Shown here one piece after another: positions 41,874-51,027 of a stretch of DNA of 64,000 nt. The stretch is from positions 248,001 through 312,000 of the forward strand of contig NZ_LNYZ01000001.1 in NCBI RefSeq assembly GCF_001468065.1, given 5' to 3'. Under the pieces are notes generated by a model. The model did no database searches, was not told where the DNA came from, and saw only the letters and a program-made list of their open reading frames with translations. Source of the stretch: Legionella steigerwaltii (GTDB lineage Bacteria > Pseudomonadota > Gammaproteobacteria > Legionellales > Legionellaceae). The position numbers and the translations under genes were made by a program. Within the stretch, counting starts at the first letter, position 1; each line of letters starts with the position of its first letter.

Positions 41874-44800
41874 TCGAACACTAAGCGTGAGCAAAGTACT
41901 AAAAAGAATTTGGATGCTTTTAGCTGTCCTGATTATTTTTATGGCGGTATTATCCAGCATATTCCGTTCTCTAACTCCCTGGGCAAAAGAATATAAGGGG
42001 GAAGTAGAGCATCATCTATCAATTTTAATAGGACAACCTGTAACTATTCAAACAATGGAAACCGGATGGTATTGGTTTCAACCCGTGCTTAAATTGAATC
42101 AGGTCACTTTGGGTGACGATTCAAAACATAATTTTCGTATCAATAAGCTGTTAGTAGGTATTAACTTATTTAAATCCTTATGGAGTTGGCAGATACAACC
42201 TGGAGTTCTCTATATTGATGATATGCACCTGAATTTGAGAGAAATAGATAATCATTGGACTATTGATGGCGTTACAACCGACTCACTCAATAGCGGTGAT
42301 ATGACCCCAGAGAAAACGAAACAAATCTTAATCTGGCTATCACAGCAAGAACATTTAATCATCAGACGTGTTTCGGCATATTTTCATTTTAGTGATGGGG
42401 GATTAATCCCTGTTAATGGTTTAAATATATCAGTGGCAAATCGTGGAGGACATTATAAATTTAAGGGTGAAGCACGACTTGAACAAACAAGCAGCACTGA
42501 TTTTCAACTCTTAGGAGATGGGTATTTTGATCCTGACCACTTTGAGGATATTCAAGGACAGTTTTATTTTTCAGCTAAAAATATAATTCCTGCTCAGTGG
42601 CAAAGCCTATTTCCAAAGGCAACAGAGCATTTGGAGGGAGGCAAAGGTAATATTAATTTATGGCTTGATGTACATCATGGCGCAGTTTCTTCGGTACAAG
42701 CACAGATATCATTTAAGCGACTCGCTTGGAGGCTACTGAACAATCAACAGAGTCAACTTATTCAATCATTTTTTGCCAACCTTTCCTGGAAGCCTGATAA
42801 ATCGGGTTGGCAGCTCCATGTTGATCCAATCAAATTACGTATTGGTGGTGTGACATGGCCTGAAAATCAGTTATTACTTAAATACAATAGGGAGCAACAA
42901 AGTTATCTATTATATGTAAAATCAATCATTATTGAATCACTGTTGTCTAATGCCATTAATTGGCCGAAGAGTATCCAGAGCTTATTAGATATGAAACCTC
43001 AGGGAGTCTTAAAAGATACCCAGATTTTTGTTACATTAAATAATAATGTTTCAGTTATTCCTCCAATTCCATTTTTTAGTACGCTTGCAAACGAGCACTC
43101 ACAATCTTCAACTTCTCCAACTGCAACTCAAAATACCACGGACACATTGCAAAAAAGTGAGAATAAGTTTTCCATTAATGATTATTCAATAAATTATGCT
43201 TTAACACGATTTGAGCAGTTAGGATGGAATGCTAAAGACAATATTCCTCAAGTAAAAAATCTTTCGGGTGCTATTAATTGGCAGCCGGATCAAGGACGTT
43301 TAGAGCTTGACTCCGAAAATACATCAATTAAAGTCAAGGGGTATCCAGAACAAACATTGACATTATTCAATGGTGCTCTTGATTGGAAAGAATTAAGTGA
43401 TGGTTTGCGAATTAGTATGGAGCGATTTGTAATAAACCAACCTCAGTTAACGTTAAGCATAGAGGGTGCTGTAGATCAAGTGACTCGCCACTCTGTAGGT
43501 CATATTCGTCTTGGTGCAGAGTTTGCTGGTAAAAATTGGCAGCAATGGACCGTGTTTTTACCTAAAAAATACATGAAACCCAAATTGTATCTCTGGTTAA
43601 AGAATGATGTGAAACGTATCGCTGAAGCCAGTGGAAAAATTAGACTCAATGGTTTAGCGAAAGATTTCCCTTTTGATAATAATACTGGAGAATTCTCTAT
43701 AGAGAGCTATGCCAGTGGAGGAGAAATTGCGATTAACTCCAAATGGAAGGTTGTAAAAGAGATTGATGGATACATTCATTTAAAAAACCGTAACCTGAAT
43801 ATTGATATAGTCCATGCTAATTTTCATGGAGTGCCTACAAAAGAAATGCATTTGCTCATTGCTGATATTGGAAAGAATAAAGAGAATTTACTGGTAAATG
43901 GAACAATTGACGCATCAGTACAAAAAATGATGAATTATGTTATGGCTTCTCCGCTAAAGAAAAAGCTATCACTTTTAAAAATGTTGTCGATTAAAGGCTC
44001 AGCTTTAGTCAATTTAAGTGTAGAAGTCCCTTTATATCCAGAAAATGATGAAGTACTGGCTAAGGGGCGGGTGGTGTTTAAAAAGAATACAATTACGGTC
44101 AATTATGAGTTAGCACAATTTGTTGTACGAAATTTATCGGGCCAGTTGATGTTTAATGAAACAGGAGTATCAGACAGCTACCTTTTTGCTGATATTTTGG
44201 GGCACCCAATGAATATCAAAATTCAATCGGTTAAATTACCCAAGCCTGCTACAACGATTGCCATTAATGGAAAATGCTCTGTTGATTCTTTGAAGAATCA
44301 ATTTAAATTACCATTGCTTGATTTAGTGGATGGTACTTTTGATGCGAATGCCTTATTAAAGTTAAGTGATAAACCTTCTGAAGCCGACAGCATTAGTTTT
44401 AAAAGCTCTTTGGAAGGATTGGATGTTAACTTACCTGCACCTTTAGGCAAAAAATCAGATGCAAAAGCGCCACTTGAGTTAAATCTTGAACTCAAAGCAA
44501 AAAAATTAATTCGCTTACGCGGTAATTATGACAATCGTTTAAGTACTGATTTGTTGTTTAAAAATTCCAAGGAAGGTTATGCCTTTGATTCTGGACAAGT
44601 ACGTTTAGGCAGTGCAAATGCTGTAAATCAGAATTTACCAGGGCTTTCAGTTGTAGGTACTCTACAAGGATTTGATCTACAAGAATGGAAAGATATATAC
44701 AATCAATTTTCTTCAGAAAAAACCGATACCTCTATAGTGTCACATCTGCGAATTATTAATGTAACTATAGATAAACTTGGCTTTTTGAAACAGCAATTTA

Positions 44801-45843
44801 ATAAAATGATTGTCAAAGCAAAAATATTGCCTAATAAGGATTGGTCTTTCAATTTGCAACAAAAAAATATTGCAGCTGACTTAATCTATCATCCATCTGC
44901 AAATGAATTAAGTGGTCATCTACGCTATTTACATTTGGATAAGATTGATACCGCAGGTGATGATCTTGCAGAGACAACGCAACTGCATCCGAATCAAATA
45001 CCAAACCTTAATTTACGCGTTGACAATTTATCTGTGGGTAAAATTGAAGTTGGTAATCTAACCCTGAAAAGTCAATCGACTGCTGAAAAATGGAAAATGG
45101 AATATTGTCAGATTAATTCTCCAGTATATCAGCTTAATGCCCAAGGAGAATGGATTCAAAAAGAGAATCAAAATCAGACGAATGTTGATGTCAAACTGAA
45201 TATCACTAATTTGGCTAAAACTTTAGAGCTTTGGAATGTAACACCGTCTGTTCATGCTAAAAAAGGGTATATGGAATTTCATGGGGGCTGGAAAAAAAGT
45301 TTGTATCAATTTTCTCTTGCTTCGCTTAAAGGAACTATGTATTTACAACTTAAAAACGGAAGAATTACGCATCTAAGCAAGGAGACGGAAGAAAAATTAG
45401 ACCTTGGTAAATTATTAAGCATCCTAAGCTTGCAGACTATTCCACGCCGCTTACAATTGGATTTTAGTGATTTGGCACATCAAGGGTATAGTTTTGATAT
45501 TTTTCAAGGAAACTTCATTGTGAATAAAGGAATTATGGGGACACAAGACAGTTATCTTGATGGTCCTGTCGCTTATGCGAGCATGAAAGGAGATCTGGAT
45601 TTGGTCAAACACACTTATGACCTGAATTTGAAAATATCGCCACACATCACAGCAAGCTTGCCTGTTGTGGCGACGATTGCTGGTGGTCCTGTCGCAGGTG
45701 TTGCTGCTTGGGTTGCGAACAAAATTATTAATCAAAGTATGCAAAAAATTTCTGCATACAGTTATAAAATTTCAGGGCCATGGAATGAGCCTGTTGTGCA
45801 ACAACTTAATATGGTAAAGAAGTTAGTAAAAAAAGAATCATAG
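41866..45843 (+). CDS. yhdP: YhdP/AsmA-like giant envelope protein
   Basis: 1325 residues from the ATG at 41866, which overlaps the fliJ stop by 8 nt; a longer frame from 41824 runs inside fliJ and is rejected. One N-terminal membrane anchor (RIWMLLAVLIIFMAVLSSIF) is followed by a very long periplasmic beta-rich repeat region. The C-terminal AsmA-like domain shows LDLGKLLSILSLQTIPRRLQ, FDIFQGNFIVNKGI and ASLPVVATIAGGPVAGVAAW. YhdP, TamB and YdbH form bridge-like tunnels for phospholipid transport to the outer membrane in E. coli. Its place after fliJ means envelope lipid transport may be co-transcribed with flagellar export genes. Confidence 0.92.
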   Translation: MSNRTLSVSKVLKRIWMLLAVLIIFMAVLSSIFRSLTPWAKEYKGEVEHHLSILIGQPVTIQTMETGWYWFQPVLKLNQVTLGDDSKHNFRINKLLVGINLFKSLWSWQIQPGVLYIDDMHLNLREIDNHWTIDGVTTDSLNSGDMTPEKTKQILIWLSQQEHLIIRRVSAYFHFSDGGLIPVNGLNISVANRGGHYKFKGEARLEQTSSTDFQLLGDGYFDPDHFEDIQGQFYFSAKNIIPAQWQSLFPKATEHLEGGKGNINLWLDVHHGAVSSVQAQISFKRLAWRLLNNQQSQLIQSFFANLSWKPDKSGWQLHVDPIKLRIGGVTWPENQLLLKYNREQQSYLLYVKSIIIESLLSNAINWPKSIQSLLDMKPQGVLKDTQIFVTLNNNVSVIPPIPFFSTLANEHSQSSTSPTATQNTTDTLQKSENKFSINDYSINYALTRFEQLGWNAKDNIPQVKNLSGAINWQPDQGRLELDSENTSIKVKGYPEQTLTLFNGALDWKELSDGLRISMERFVINQPQLTLSIEGAVDQVTRHSVGHIRLGAEFAGKNWQQWTVFLPKKYMKPKLYLWLKNDVKRIAEASGKIRLNGLAKDFPFDNNTGEFSIESYASGGEIAINSKWKVVKEIDGYIHLKNRNLNIDIVHANFHGVPTKEMHLLIADIGKNKENLLVNGTIDASVQKMMNYVMASPLKKKLSLLKMLSIKGSALVNLSVEVPLYPENDEVLAKGRVVFKKNTITVNYELAQFVVRNLSGQLMFNETGVSDSYLFADILGHPMNIKIQSVKLPKPATTIAINGKCSVDSLKNQFKLPLLDLVDGTFDANALLKLSDKPSEADSISFKSSLEGLDVNLPAPLGKKSDAKAPLELNLELKAKKLIRLRGNYDNRLSTDLLFKNSKEGYAFDSGQVRLGSANAVNQNLPGLSVVGTLQGFDLQEWKDIYNQFSSEKTDTSIVSHLRIINVTIDKLGFLKQQFNKMIVKAKILPNKDWSFNLQQKNIAADLIYHPSANELSGHLRYLHLDKIDTAGDDLAETTQLHPNQIPNLNLRVDNLSVGKIEVGNLTLKSQSTAEKWKMEYCQINSPVYQLNAQGEWIQKENQNQTNVDVKLNITNLAKTLELWNVTPSVHAKKGYMEFHGGWKKSLYQFSLASLKGTMYLQLKNGRITHLSKETEEKLDLGKLLSILSLQTIPRRLQLDFSDLAHQGYSFDIFQGNFIVNKGIMGTQDSYLDGPVAYASMKGDLDLVKHTYDLNLKISPHITASLPVVATIAGGPVAGVAAWVANKIINQSMQKISAYSYKISGPWNEPVVQQLNMVKKLVKKES

Positions 45844-45854
45844 TTTGGGTATTT

Positions 45855-45970
45855 TGTAGCCTGGGTGCAGCGCAGCGGAACCCGGGAATTTTCTTATATG
45901 AATAGAACTTGTTAGACCTGGGTTCCGCTGCGCTGCACCCAAGCTACCAGGCTACCAGGCTACCAGGCTA
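45855..45970. repeat. Palindromic intergenic repeat, copy 5, with an 8-bp tandem extension
   Basis: Arm core GTGCAGCGCAGCGGAACCCG is mirrored in the right arm ending near 45948. Beyond it the unit GCTACCAG is repeated 3.5 times (45943-45970), as if the repeat tip had slipped during replication. It follows yhdP directly. Confidence 0.92.
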
Positions 45971-46020
45971 ACTCGGACGTCAAAGGTCTATGCTACAATT
46001 AACAAAAAACGAAGAATTAA

Positions 46021-46563
46021 ATGCTACATCTTATATTTGATCGTTATTGGGATATTTGCTTATTAAAAGATAGCCCCGAAAATACACCTTATTCTATTAC
46101 TCGAATGGTTTTGAGTGGCATTTTGTTGGCGTTACTTATGACGATCGAATGGAATTATTCTTATTTTAACTCTTCTGAAGATATGGTAAATAATGTTTTC
46201 ATTTCAATATGCTTGGTCATATCCTATATTATTTATACTTATCTAATTTTATACTTTAAAGGATTGACCTCACGACTCGTGCAAACAGTCATCTCATTAT
46301 ACTGTATTAATATTATTATCCATATATTGGTTATTCCTTTATTGGTCCTTGCACCTTATTTATCGCTTATTCATTTAAGAAATCCTTTATTTTTATTTGT
46401 TGGTATTGTTTATTTATTTTTAAGTTTAGGTTTGTCTGTTTGGCAATTTGTTATTACAGCACATATCTATAAGTTCGCATTAAACACAACAGCAATTCAA
46501 TCCGTATTAGCTGCATTTGGTTTAATTGCGGTTAATATTTTAACTGTTTCTTTTTTACAATAA
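46021..46563 (+). CDS. Conserved-looking inner-membrane protein, five segments
   Basis: A 180-residue hydrophobic protein with about five membrane segments: MVLSGILLALLMTI, VFISICLVISYIIYTYLIL, TVISLYCINIIIHILVIPL, FVGIVYLFLSLGLSVWQFV and SVLAAFGLIAVNILTVSFL. It resembles the Yip1-like small membrane proteins of gammaproteobacteria in size and layout, but I cannot name a family with confidence. mpl starts 13 bp downstream, so the two are probably co-transcribed. No ribosome binding site of note except a weak GAAGAA. Confidence 0.75.
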   Translation: MLHLIFDRYWDICLLKDSPENTPYSITRMVLSGILLALLMTIEWNYSYFNSSEDMVNNVFISICLVISYIIYTYLILYFKGLTSRLVQTVISLYCINIIIHILVIPLLVLAPYLSLIHLRNPLFLFVGIVYLFLSLGLSVWQFVITAHIYKFALNTTAIQSVLAAFGLIAVNILTVSFLQ

Positions 46564-46576
46564 GATTAGGATTATC

Positions 46577-47941
46577 ATGCACTTACATATTTTAGGTATA
46601 AGCGGAACTTTTATGAGCGCCCTTGCTCTACTGGCGCGGGAAGCAGGATACAAGGTGACTGGATGTGATGCAAACTGTTATCCACCAGTAAGTGATTTGC
46701 TTGCAGCTAAAGGGATAACCTGGACTGAAGGTTATGATGATACTACCTTAGCACTGCAAGCAGATTTGATTATTGTGGGCAATGCAATAAAAAGAGGTAT
46801 GCCCGTACTTGAAGCAGTAATTGAATCAGGTAAACCATACACTTCTGGGCCACAGTGGCTGGCTGAAAATATTTTATCCAAATATCAAGTGATTGCAGTT
46901 TCTGGTACCCATGGCAAAACGACTACTACGTCAATGATTGCCTGGATTTTACATCAAGCAGGACTCAATCCAGGTTTTTTAATAGGCGGAGTATCCTCTG
47001 ATTTTAAAACAAGTTCATGTCTAGGATCAGGCAAATGGTTTGTGATAGAAGCAGACGAATATGATAGTGCTTTTTTCGATAAACGCCCCAAGTTTATGCA
47101 TTATCGACCCAGGATTGCTATTTTAAATAATCTGGAATTTGATCATGCCGATATTTATCCTGATTTGGCAGCGATTCAATTACAATTTCATTATCTACTA
47201 AGAACAATCCCTGCAAGCGGCGTTGCAATTAAGCCGCGAGATGATAAAGCACTGAATGAGGTTATTGCTCGTGGCAAATATTCACGAATTGAAGAACTGG
47301 CTGTGGATAGCGACGCGCAATGGTCAGCGCAATTGATCGAAGAAAATGGTTCAGCATTTAAAGTCTTGCATCATGGTAAAGAAGTGGCGGAAGTCAGATG
47401 GCCTTTGATTGGACGTTTTAACGTAGAAAATGGTTTAGCCGCTCTGGCTGCAAGTGTCAATGCAGGAGTCAGTCCCGAAGTAGCTGCGGAGGCTTTAGGG
47501 CGTTTTACTCCAGTAAAACGTCGTTTGGAGGTTCGAGCAAATAAACATGGCATAACAGTTTACGATGATTTTGCACATCATCCTACAGCCATTATGCGAA
47601 CGGTTGACGCTTTAAAACGAAGTAACCGACATCAACGTATTTTTGCAGTGCTAGAATTTGCATCGTATACAATGCGTACAGGAGTTCATGCTGATGAAAT
47701 GGCTCATGCCTTGAAACCAGTTCATGGTGCATATGTTTTAGAGCCACATGATTTTAATCTGTATGAAACTCTAACAAACTGGACTTGTCCTTATAGGGTT
47801 TGTAAAAATCATGATGAAATTATTAAAGAAGTAACGAATATAGTGCAAGAAGGAGATGCCGTTTTAGTTATGAGTAATCGAGGTTTTGATGGGATCCATC
47901 AAAAATTAATCAATTCCATAGATGAACGATTTTCTAGATAA
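46577..47941 (+). CDS. mpl: Murein tripeptide ligase Mpl
   Basis: A 454-residue Mur-ligase-family enzyme that reattaches recycled L-Ala-gamma-D-Glu-meso-DAP to UDP-MurNAc. The nucleotide-binding start MHLHILGISGTFMSALALLA, the ATP loop VSGTHGKTTTTSMIAW, EADEYDSAFFDKRPKF and the C-terminal DDFAHHPTAI are all typical of Mpl; the EYDSAFFDKRPKF stretch separates it from MurC. The length matches. The upstream membrane protein is likely in the same operon; a repeat copy follows the stop. Confidence 0.95.
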   Translation: MHLHILGISGTFMSALALLAREAGYKVTGCDANCYPPVSDLLAAKGITWTEGYDDTTLALQADLIIVGNAIKRGMPVLEAVIESGKPYTSGPQWLAENILSKYQVIAVSGTHGKTTTTSMIAWILHQAGLNPGFLIGGVSSDFKTSSCLGSGKWFVIEADEYDSAFFDKRPKFMHYRPRIAILNNLEFDHADIYPDLAAIQLQFHYLLRTIPASGVAIKPRDDKALNEVIARGKYSRIEELAVDSDAQWSAQLIEENGSAFKVLHHGKEVAEVRWPLIGRFNVENGLAALAASVNAGVSPEVAAEALGRFTPVKRRLEVRANKHGITVYDDFAHHPTAIMRTVDALKRSNRHQRIFAVLEFASYTMRTGVHADEMAHALKPVHGAYVLEPHDFNLYETLTNWTCPYRVCKNHDEIIKEVTNIVQEGDAVLVMSNRGFDGIHQKLINSIDERFSR

Positions 47942-48276
47942 TTTGTAGCCTGGGTGCAGCGAAGCGGAACCCGGGAAATAGGATGACCGCTTTAATCCCG
48001 GGATCCGCTTCGCTGCACCCAGGCTACAATGTTGCGTTAATCCGGCTACAACTCTTATTTTATAAATACTTTTTTATTTAGCTCTACTGAGTTATCCTCG
48101 AACGTATTGGCCATAAAAAATCAGAAAAAAAACTTTTAATTCTTTTTATGTTCAATTAGTTAAATTAATAGTTGCAATATTTTTTATAGGTTGCTATAAA
48201 AAATGAAGGCGTTTACATTTTTGGACAAAATGACGCGTTGCAGTTATTGCGGGTCAATATTTGCAGGAGGGACGCA
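47942..48276. other. Intergenic stretch with repeat copy 6 and an AT-rich promoter region
   Basis: The first 90 bp hold the palindromic repeat. The remaining ~240 bp are AT-rich and non-coding, and should contain the promoter of the two-gene unit at 48277. I see no clear -35/-10 pair or PmrA-type site there. Confidence 0.55.
47944..48028. repeat. Palindromic intergenic repeat, copy 6
   Basis: Arm core GTGCAGCGAAGCGGAACCCG, mirrored in the right arm with one mismatch near the loop (GGGATCC versus GGAACCC). It follows the mpl stop by 3 bp. Confidence 0.93.
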
Positions 48277-48879
48277 ATGACAAAGTTTGCCGAATTTCAG
48301 CAAAAAGCAAAACAACTAGCGACGTGTTTAGCAAGAACTTATGGACAACATGTAGGGTGTTTCAGTTTTTTTTCACTACTCATCCCTAATCATGTTGCCA
48401 TGGATGATGCGATTACAATAAGTATGTTGGCTCATAGCTTAGATGAGACATATGACTTAATCCAATATGTTAGGCTCGTTAAAAGAGATCCTCAGCTCAC
48501 CCTAGATGATTTCAATGAATTTAGAAGAAAGGTTATTATTGGAATATATTTGATAAAGTGGTTTCAGTATGATTCCTTAGTAAGCAATTATCTTCATCAA
48601 TCGTTGATTGATTTATTTCGAAGTCATTTAGGAGTGCAATCCATTGAGGAGATAGATCAGGATTTTTTTAACTCATGCCTAAGCGAACTCAGTTACTATT
48701 GTACTTTTGTGTATGAGCATCGCGAAGAAAAAACATATTTTGATCTAAACAAGCGATTAGGAGCGACAATTCAAAAAGACATTCATGAGGTAAAACACTT
48801 TTCGTTTAACAAAGATTCCTCGTCTTTATGTGGGCTTTATAGAGGAATCATGAATTCTTTAGGAATGAGTATGTATTAA
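48277..48879 (+). CDS. Hypothetical protein, first gene of an unknown pair
   Basis: 200 residues from the ATG at 48277, which has a strong GGAGGG site 6 nt upstream; the frame can be opened 13 codons earlier without one. The sequence is soluble, mixed helical, with five or more Cys and aromatic-rich patches (KWFQYDSLVSNYLHQSLIDL). No signal peptide, membrane segment or known motif is seen. The next gene starts 9 bp downstream with its own strong ribosome binding site, so the two are co-transcribed. Its isolation from housekeeping genes and AT-rich composition fit an accessory or effector gene, but this is only inference. Confidence 0.75.
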   Translation: MTKFAEFQQKAKQLATCLARTYGQHVGCFSFFSLLIPNHVAMDDAITISMLAHSLDETYDLIQYVRLVKRDPQLTLDDFNEFRRKVIIGIYLIKWFQYDSLVSNYLHQSLIDLFRSHLGVQSIEEIDQDFFNSCLSELSYYCTFVYEHREEKTYFDLNKRLGATIQKDIHEVKHFSFNKDSSSLCGLYRGIMNSLGMSMY

Positions 48880-48888
48880 GGAGGATGT

Positions 48889-50175
48889 ATGACTTTTATC
48901 CCGCCAGCATTTGCAAAACTTAGAGTCAATACACTCAATCTGGAAATTAAATATTCCACTTTATTAGGAAGGTATAAAGTAGTGGATAGCCAGGTTGGTG
49001 AAGGGTCCTCAGCAGTACAACCATCTAGTCTTGAGGTACTGATAGCTAGAACAAATGACGTAATAAAATGTAAAACAGGTAGAGATTCACAGCTTGAGGT
49101 ATTCAATTCATTAGTTAATGATTTGCGTCAAATTCCCAAAGAAGATAGAGAGCAAATCAAACAAGGTACTTTGTTTTTGTTAGGTGCATTAATTCATCGT
49201 TATTTTCGACTAATTAAAGAATACGAGAATCCTGATGGATATATTTCTTGGAACTTTTTTGGTTGTGATGTAACCACGTGTAAGTTATTCATCGCTATAA
49301 GAAGAGCTTTGAAGTTTAAAGAAATAGACGTTATTAAAAAGAGATATAAAGAGGATGATTTAAAGATTCTTGATGCGGTTACCGCAGTAAAAGCATTGGA
49401 GACTTTTCGTGACAATATGTTTATGGAGGACAGTGAGAAAGTTCCTCAATTTATGAATTATCCCCACTTTGCTAAAGATGTAAATTTCAAGCAATATTTG
49501 CAGGATATTATCAAAGAACAAACAAAGCGTGGAGAAGTTATCTTACATCGATTTAAAGCAATTTCGTTCATTCAATCTCTGGCAACACAAATCGAAAATG
49601 AGCGGCAACTGATTGAAAAAGATATCGAAAAATGGTGTAAGGGCGTGGCAAAAGAAAAAGAATATAAGGATTTTAATACATTTCGAACTTTAAATGATAA
49701 AAGCATCAATGAGAGTATCACGAAACACGTTGAATCAGAAAAAGCTAGAAATATAATATTCAGTTTATTTTATACCCCCTTGATTCAAGAAAATTTAGAG
49801 TCTATGGATCACGGCGCGTTTCTAATAAAAATGAAAGAATGTTATGACTTTACCTGTAGTTTTATGCTTTTTGGTGGTTATGCATTGTTACTACAACATG
49901 AACCAAAGATGTTCGACAAACATTTTTCATTTATTATGCAACAAGCTTTGGGACTGGAGCGATCTCTTGATGATTTGACTAAAGAAGATATGTTTAATGG
50001 GGTTAAGTTTCTCAAACAGTTTTTTGAAACAGAACCCGCTGTTGTCTTGGATTTTGAGTTTTTTGATGGAAGGGATAAAATGAATACTGCGCTCGCTACG
50101 GCGGAATCAGAATTGCACAGTTTACTCACCACTCCTCAGAAAAAAGAAACTGAATTAGCAGCGCTCACATATTGA
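48889..50175 (+). CDS. Hypothetical protein, second gene of an unknown pair
   Basis: A 428-residue soluble, strongly helical protein rich in Lys and Glu (KRYKEDDLKILDAVTAVKAL, IENERQLIEKDIEKWCKGVA). An AAGGAGG site lies 4 nt before the ATG. No signal peptide, catalytic motif or membrane segment was recognised. The C-terminus (TPQKKETELAALTY) is polar with Glu residues close to the end and a hydrophobic residue near the terminus, as in many Dot/Icm substrates, but that signal is too loose to decide. It follows the 200-residue gene in an operon. Confidence 0.75.
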   Translation: MTFIPPAFAKLRVNTLNLEIKYSTLLGRYKVVDSQVGEGSSAVQPSSLEVLIARTNDVIKCKTGRDSQLEVFNSLVNDLRQIPKEDREQIKQGTLFLLGALIHRYFRLIKEYENPDGYISWNFFGCDVTTCKLFIAIRRALKFKEIDVIKKRYKEDDLKILDAVTAVKALETFRDNMFMEDSEKVPQFMNYPHFAKDVNFKQYLQDIIKEQTKRGEVILHRFKAISFIQSLATQIENERQLIEKDIEKWCKGVAKEKEYKDFNTFRTLNDKSINESITKHVESEKARNIIFSLFYTPLIQENLESMDHGAFLIKMKECYDFTCSFMLFGGYALLLQHEPKMFDKHFSFIMQQALGLERSLDDLTKEDMFNGVKFLKQFFETEPAVVLDFEFFDGRDKMNTALATAESELHSLLTTPQKKETELAALTY

Positions 50176-50192
50176 TTTGAGGTTTTTATAAG

Positions 50193-50253
50193 GTAGTCTT
50201 AGTCTGGATAAAGAATTCATAGAGAGTTCCAGTTCTGCACTCGTCCAGACTAC
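50193..50253. repeat. Imperfect inverted repeat between convergent genes
   Basis: AGTCTGGA (50201-50208) pairs with TCCAGACT (50244-50251), with GTAG/CTAC at the tips. It looks like a divergent relative of the main palindromic family. It separates the hypothetical pair from the convergent transporter genes and could terminate both. Confidence 0.4.
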
Positions 50254-50274
50254 ATGTTATTATTTTTTATTATA

Positions 50275-51027
50275 CTATTTAAAAAACTCATTTTCTCGTT
50301 CTTTGTAATCAAGATCTAAACAAAATAAATTAAATTTTGTTTTTTTATCATAAATATCAATTTGCTCTAATTTTTTTAGTTTATTAACCAAATTTATAGA
50401 GAGAGGAAGCCCACATAACTCCATAAATACCTTAATAAACCACATAGTAAACATCATGGCCATAAACACTGAATCAGGTACTGTTTTATAAAATGCAATG
50501 GTTGTGAAAATCATACTGTCGAGACCTGATGCCAAAAATGAGGATAGGAGAAATCGACCAGCCATATATCGTCCCTGAACTTTAATTTTAGTTTTGGCAA
50601 TAAGATATGAATTGAAGGATTCAGAAATTAGGTAGCTGATGAGCGAGGCTAAAATAATTCTGGAATTAATGGTTAATAGCGCGTCAAAAAGGGCATTATT
50701 TGTTGCAAAACTGGGATTGGGCATATGGATTACAAGTTGACCATACAAAATGAAAAACAAATTGAATACGAACCCACACCAAATAGTACGGCGTGCGTAT
50801 TTATAACCGTATACCTCTGTGATCAGATCAGAAAGTAAAAAGGATAATGGAAAGATCAATGTTCCAGCATCTGTTGTTAACCCCCAAATACTAATTAACC
50901 GTGGATCAAACCAATTGGCTAATACGATGATCATTGAATAGGTTAAAGTTAGATACCATAAATGACTTGAATGAATAATAACTGGGGCATTTTCAGATGA
51001 GGTATTTATTGTTGTATCCATTATCAA
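50275..51027 (-). CDS. YhhQ/VUT-family transporter, probable queuosine precursor importer (copy A)
   Basis: A 250-residue inner-membrane protein with about six segments and the family core GTLIFPLSFLLSDLITEVYGYKYARRTIWCGF, here given in parts: FPLSFLLSDLITEVYGYKYA is the diagnostic piece. Characterised YhhQ proteins import 7-cyano-7-deazaguanine or 7-aminomethyl-7-deazaguanine for tRNA queuosine. The start overlaps the upstream paralogue's stop by 4 nt, so the pair is translationally coupled. The C-terminal tail after the last segment (DIYDKKTKFNLFCLDLDY) is shared with the paralogue. Confidence 0.85.
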   Translation of the reverse strand: MIMDTTINTSSENAPVIIHSSHLWYLTLTYSMIIVLANWFDPRLISIWGLTTDAGTLIFPLSFLLSDLITEVYGYKYARRTIWCGFVFNLFFILYGQLVIHMPNPSFATNNALFDALLTINSRIILASLISYLISESFNSYLIAKTKIKVQGRYMAGRFLLSSFLASGLDSMIFTTIAFYKTVPDSVFMAMMFTMWFIKVFMELCGLPLSINLVNKLKKLEQIDIYDKKTKFNLFCLDLDYKERENEFFK

